Source: Chloroflexota bacterium
GTDB taxonomy: Bacteria; Chloroflexota; Chloroflexia; Chloroheliales; Chloroheliaceae
Length of the DNA: 64,000 bases
Reading direction: 5' to 3'
Assembly: GCA_028287745.1 (NCBI GenBank)
Contig: JAQBPB010000090.1
Span: 1 to 64,000 of the forward strand
Positions 61,209-64,000 of the stretch are shown piece after piece (position 1 is the stretch's first letter; every line of letters starts with the position of its first letter). The translations under genes were made by a program, and so were the position numbers. Under the pieces are notes generated by a model that ran no database searches, had not been told where the DNA came from, and saw only the letters and a program-made list of their open reading frames with translations.

Positions 61209-62303
61209 TCAGGCCTTATTGCCCAACTCAATCAATTTTCCAACCGCCGCGACAATTTCAGCGGTCGTCCAGTCTATAGTCGCGTCGCCAACCACAATTT
61301 CAGCCATCGTCACGCCCGGTACGGCCGTTTCCTCAAACCCGCCAAACAGCCAGGTCCCTTCGCGGGCGGCTAACTCCAGGTGGGCTTTTTGTAAAGCGGC
61401 CTGCTCCGCCGGTAGGTAAACCTGGAACCCGTTAGTATGCGGCGGGTCCGGCACGGCGACTACACCGGGCAGACTTCCTAACGCCTTTGCGATTTCCCCG
61501 GCTCGGGCATGGAACCCGGCAAATTTTGGCAACTGGGCATGCAGCCCTTCGGTGGCCGAGATAATATAGGGGAAGATGGTAAATAAATTCCCGCCAAAGC
61601 GCGTCCGCCAGACTTTAGCCTCATTGATAAAATCGGCTGGCCCGGCCAGGATACAGCCGCCCAGGCCGCCCAGACCTTTGTAAAAGGAAACGTAGACCGA
61701 ATCCGCCAGGGCCGCTATTTCGGCATAAGTGCGTCCGTAGAAGGGGGCCGACTCCCACAACCTGGCCCCATCAAAGTGCAGCGGAACATTCTGGCGGCGC
61801 GTCCATTCAGCAATCGCGTTTAATTCTTCCCAGCTAACCAGTTTGTAGCCTGCCCGCCGTAAGGGCAGTTCCACCGTCACCGCTCCTAGCGGCTCGTGCA
61901 GGTTTTCCAGGTCGGCGGCTGTAAAGGGCCGGTGGTCTTTGCCCACCCGGACGCCCGCCAGCCTGGTCAGGCGCTCGTAGGCATTGGCTTCATCCAGGTC
62001 AATGTGGCTCTGGGGATGCAGGGCAATCGTATTATGGTGCGTCCGGTCGGCCCAGACTCGCAACGCAATTTGCTGGGCGATAACCCCTTTGTGCATAAAC
62101 ACCGCTGCTTCCTTGCCAAGCAGTTCCGCTACTTCCTGTTCCAGGGCCTGGATTGCCGGGCCTTCGCTGTAAACGTCCAGGCGGTCCCCGGCCAGGGGCG
62201 AGGCGGCCATTTGCTCCAACCACTGGCGCTGCGTGCGCGAGTAGTGACCTGACAGAAACCGGGTGCATTTACTTCTAATTTCCAGGGGATTTATATCAGC
62301 CAC
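61209..62303 (-). CDS. Threonine aldolase/beta-eliminating lyase family protein
   Basis: This is a 364-residue PLP-dependent enzyme of fold type I. The region GHYSRTQRQWLEQMAASPLAGDRLDVYSEGPAIQALEQEVAELLGKEAAVFM corresponds to the N-terminal part of low-specificity threonine aldolases; HFDGARLWES gives the PLP-pyridine Asp, and SFYKGLGGLGG contains the Schiff-base Lys. It should cleave threonine or allo-threonine to glycine and acetaldehyde, or act on a similar beta-hydroxy amino acid. GTG at 62303; no strong ribosome site. Confidence 0.9.
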   Translation of the reverse strand: MADINPLEIRSKCTRFLSGHYSRTQRQWLEQMAASPLAGDRLDVYSEGPAIQALEQEVAELLGKEAAVFMHKGVIAQQIALRVWADRTHHNTIALHPQSHIDLDEANAYERLTRLAGVRVGKDHRPFTAADLENLHEPLGAVTVELPLRRAGYKLVSWEELNAIAEWTRRQNVPLHFDGARLWESAPFYGRTYAEIAALADSVYVSFYKGLGGLGGCILAGPADFINEAKVWRTRFGGNLFTIFPYIISATEGLHAQLPKFAGFHARAGEIAKALGSLPGVVAVPDPPHTNGFQVYLPAEQAALQKAHLELAAREGTWLFGGFEETAVPGVTMAEIVVGDATIDWTTAEIVAAVGKLIELGNKA

Positions 62304-62463
62304 TATTTGTCACCATTTCACTTTCAGGATTAATTTTGGAATTTGAAACAAGCCGTCAGCTTTTCAACCGGCCATTTAAAAGGTCGGTTTTCGTCAGGTA
62401 TTATATTATTGTGGAACCTTAATTGTACAGGTAGCCGCGCTAAAACACAGGAGCGAATTACCC

Positions 62464-62931
62464 ATGCAAGATAAATTTTACCGTTATGTCCACCACCGAA
62501 TGGGCCTGTTACTGGCCTGGGGTACCCTGAACGTTGCGGTGGGCAGCTTATTGAGTCTTTTAAGCAGGGATAAATACTGGAAGCACTTCTGGCTGCAATG
62601 TCTGGGTTGGGGCGGCGTGGATGCCTTACTGGCCGGGTTCTCGCGGCGCGGTTACCGGCGTAAACTGGCCCGGCTGGCCGGTGGTAATACTTCAGGCCGC
62701 ACCGAAACCTGGCTGAAAGAAGCTAAAACTATTTTCCTGGTGCTGGCCGTGAATGTTTGCCTGGACCTGGGTTATATGCTGGCCGGGGAGTGGTTCCGGC
62801 GCAAGGGCCATGCCAGCGGCAAACCCGACCAGGCCGGTATGGGCTTCGGTTTTATCATGCAGGGCCTGTTTCTCTTTTTATTCGATACCTGGTTAAGCCT
62901 GGAAATTAAACGCCGCTGGTTGGAAAAGTAA
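62464..62931 (+). CDS. Small membrane protein (DUF6992-like)
   Basis: This is a 155-residue protein with about four spans. ATG at 62464 has CAGGAGCG upstream. It opens with HHRMGLLLAWGTLNVAVGSLL and has WGGVDALLAGF, then a second pair of spans, as in the DUF6992 group; I recall the pattern only and could not verify it. No catalytic motif. Monocistronic in appearance. Confidence 0.75.
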   Translation: MQDKFYRYVHHRMGLLLAWGTLNVAVGSLLSLLSRDKYWKHFWLQCLGWGGVDALLAGFSRRGYRRKLARLAGGNTSGRTETWLKEAKTIFLVLAVNVCLDLGYMLAGEWFRRKGHASGKPDQAGMGFGFIMQGLFLFLFDTWLSLEIKRRWLEK

Positions 62932-63112
62932 ATTTTACCGGGTAAAAACTACCGGGTAAACCGGCCCGGCGGCTTCAAGAACGCCTGGTTGATAGTTATA
63001 AGTATCCCGGTAGAGTATAATCAGCCGGTAACTGGAAATATATAATAATTTATTACGGCATCCAGTTGTATTAAATTCCAAAGGCTTGTTGGTGAGAAAG
63101 GAACATTTCACT

Positions 63113-64000
63113 ATGCAGTATACACATCTGGGGCGTACCGGCTTAAGCGTCAGCCGCCTTTGCCTGGGTACAATGAACTTTGGTCCGCAGACCAGCGAAG
63201 CGGACAGCTTTAGAATTATGGACCAGGCCCTGGAGCAGGGTATAAATTTCTTCGATACCGCCAATGTCTACGGCGGCAAGACCGGCGAAGGTATTACCGA
63301 ACAAATTATAGGCCGCTGGTTCGCTCAGGGCGGCGGGCGGCGCGAAAAGGTCGTCCTGGCGACCAAAGTTTATGGCAATATGGGTACCTGGCCCAACCAA
63401 TCGAAACTCTCCGCTGTAAGTATTCGCCGGGCCTGTGAGGACAGCTTGCGCCGGTTGCAGACCGACCATATCGACCTCTATCAGATGCACCATATTGACC
63501 GCGAAACGCCCTGGGAAGAAATCTGGCAGGCCATGGAACAACTGGTCCGCGAGGGCAAAATCGTTTACGTAGGTAGCAGCAACTTCGCGGGCTGGCACAT
63601 CGCCCGGGCTAATGAAATCGCTAAAAGCCGCAACTTCCTGGGACTGGTGGCCGAACAGAGCCTCTACAACCTCAATGCCCGGATGATTGAGCTTGAAGTG
63701 TTACCGGCCTGTGAAACCTACGGCCTGGGCGTTATTCCCTGGAGCCCGCTGGGTGGTGGTCTGCTGGGCGGCGTCCTCAAAAAGGTTAGCGAGGGCCGCC
63801 GCGCCGAGGAACGCACTCAGAAGAATATTGAGAAAAACCGGGCGAAACTGGAAGCTTATGAAAGCTTTTGCGCGGAACTGGGCGAAGAACCGGCCGATAT
63901 TGCCCTGGCCTGGCTGCTTGCCAACCCGGTTGTCACCGCCCCCATCATCGGGCCGCGTTCGGTCGAGCAGCTTGATGGCTCGCTGCACACCCTTGATATC
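63113..64000 (+). CDS. Aldo/keto reductase, 3' end beyond the window
   Basis: An uninterrupted 296-codon frame from ATG 63113 to the window edge encodes an aldo/keto reductase. AAAGGA lies 9 nt upstream, and the sequence starts with HLGRTGLSVS. The tetrad is visible as Asp48, Tyr53 and Lys85, and His in the YQMHH segment. The C-terminal cofactor part TAPIIGPRSVEQL is present, so only about 25-30 residues should be missing. The third AKR in this window, it is closest in layout to the one at 1178-2149. Confidence 0.92.
   Translation, partial: MQYTHLGRTGLSVSRLCLGTMNFGPQTSEADSFRIMDQALEQGINFFDTANVYGGKTGEGITEQIIGRWFAQGGGRREKVVLATKVYGNMGTWPNQSKLSAVSIRRACEDSLRRLQTDHIDLYQMHHIDRETPWEEIWQAMEQLVREGKIVYVGSSNFAGWHIARANEIAKSRNFLGLVAEQSLYNLNARMIELEVLPACETYGLGVIPWSPLGGGLLGGVLKKVSEGRRAEERTQKNIEKNRAKLEAYESFCAELGEEPADIALAWLLANPVVTAPIIGPRSVEQLDGSLHTLDI

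Noticed and set aside
63001-63030. TATAAT upstream of the last aldo/keto reductase as a promoter
   Set aside because: The best -35 candidate (TTGATA) is 21 nt away, too far for a confident call.

Overview
The window reads as chromosomal DNA of a Chloroflexota (Chloroflexi) bacterium. The basis is family recognition: a MutL-type ASKHA ATPase inside a run of membrane and zinc-ribbon proteins, two Agl23/TIGR03663-like glycosyltransferases, a DUF2079 protein, and many small TIGR-less proteins of this phylum. I cannot place it at genus level. Coding density is high, non-ATG starts (TTG, GTG) are frequent, and I saw no rRNA, tRNA, CRISPR array, prophage or transposase gene.

Layout. 1-3.1 kb: a truncated secreted protein, three small disordered proteins and an aldo/keto reductase. 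3.2-10.7 kb: housekeeping metabolism, namely pgi, a second aldo/keto reductase, a nucleotide-sugar SDR, thrS behind a T-box leader, and a UbiA-type polyprenyl-phosphate transferase divergent from thrS. 10.8-22.5 kb: a co-directional run of unknown function with a small soluble protein, two membrane proteins, a 1657-residue zinc-ribbon protein carrying about 17 copies of a short Pro-Asp-Trp-Leu-like motif, a third membrane protein, a MutL-like ATPase and a barrel-sandwich/KOW-like protein. It is followed by a decayed TPR gene, an ABC ATPase/permease pair and a metallophosphoesterase. 26.5-34.9 kb: P1 peptidase, rhomboid protease, DUF2079 protein, alpha/beta hydrolase, zinc alcohol dehydrogenase, leucyl aminopeptidase and a hotdog thioesterase.

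35.1-41 kb: a branched-chain amino-acid-type ABC transporter (binding lipoprotein, two ATPases, two permeases), with a repeat element between the binding protein and the rest. 41-47.7 kb: an APH-like kinase, then a SDR / VKOR-like / DUF1360 / GH15 run and a flavin disulfide oxidoreductase. 47.7-57 kb: three large GT-C-like membrane proteins on the minus strand, one fused to an NHL beta-propeller. 57-64 kb: a second copy of the repeat element, a phytase-like esterase with uppP, corA, a threonine-aldolase-like PLP enzyme, a small membrane protein and a third aldo/keto reductase cut by the window end.

How the parts fit: the UbiA-like enzyme, the DUF2079 and GT-C proteins and UppP together suggest envelope or protein glycosylation from polyprenyl-phosphate sugars. 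The best candidate for an undescribed system is the 11.3-22.5 kb module, where a soluble ATPase, a multivalent membrane-anchored scaffold and several membrane proteins are encoded together.
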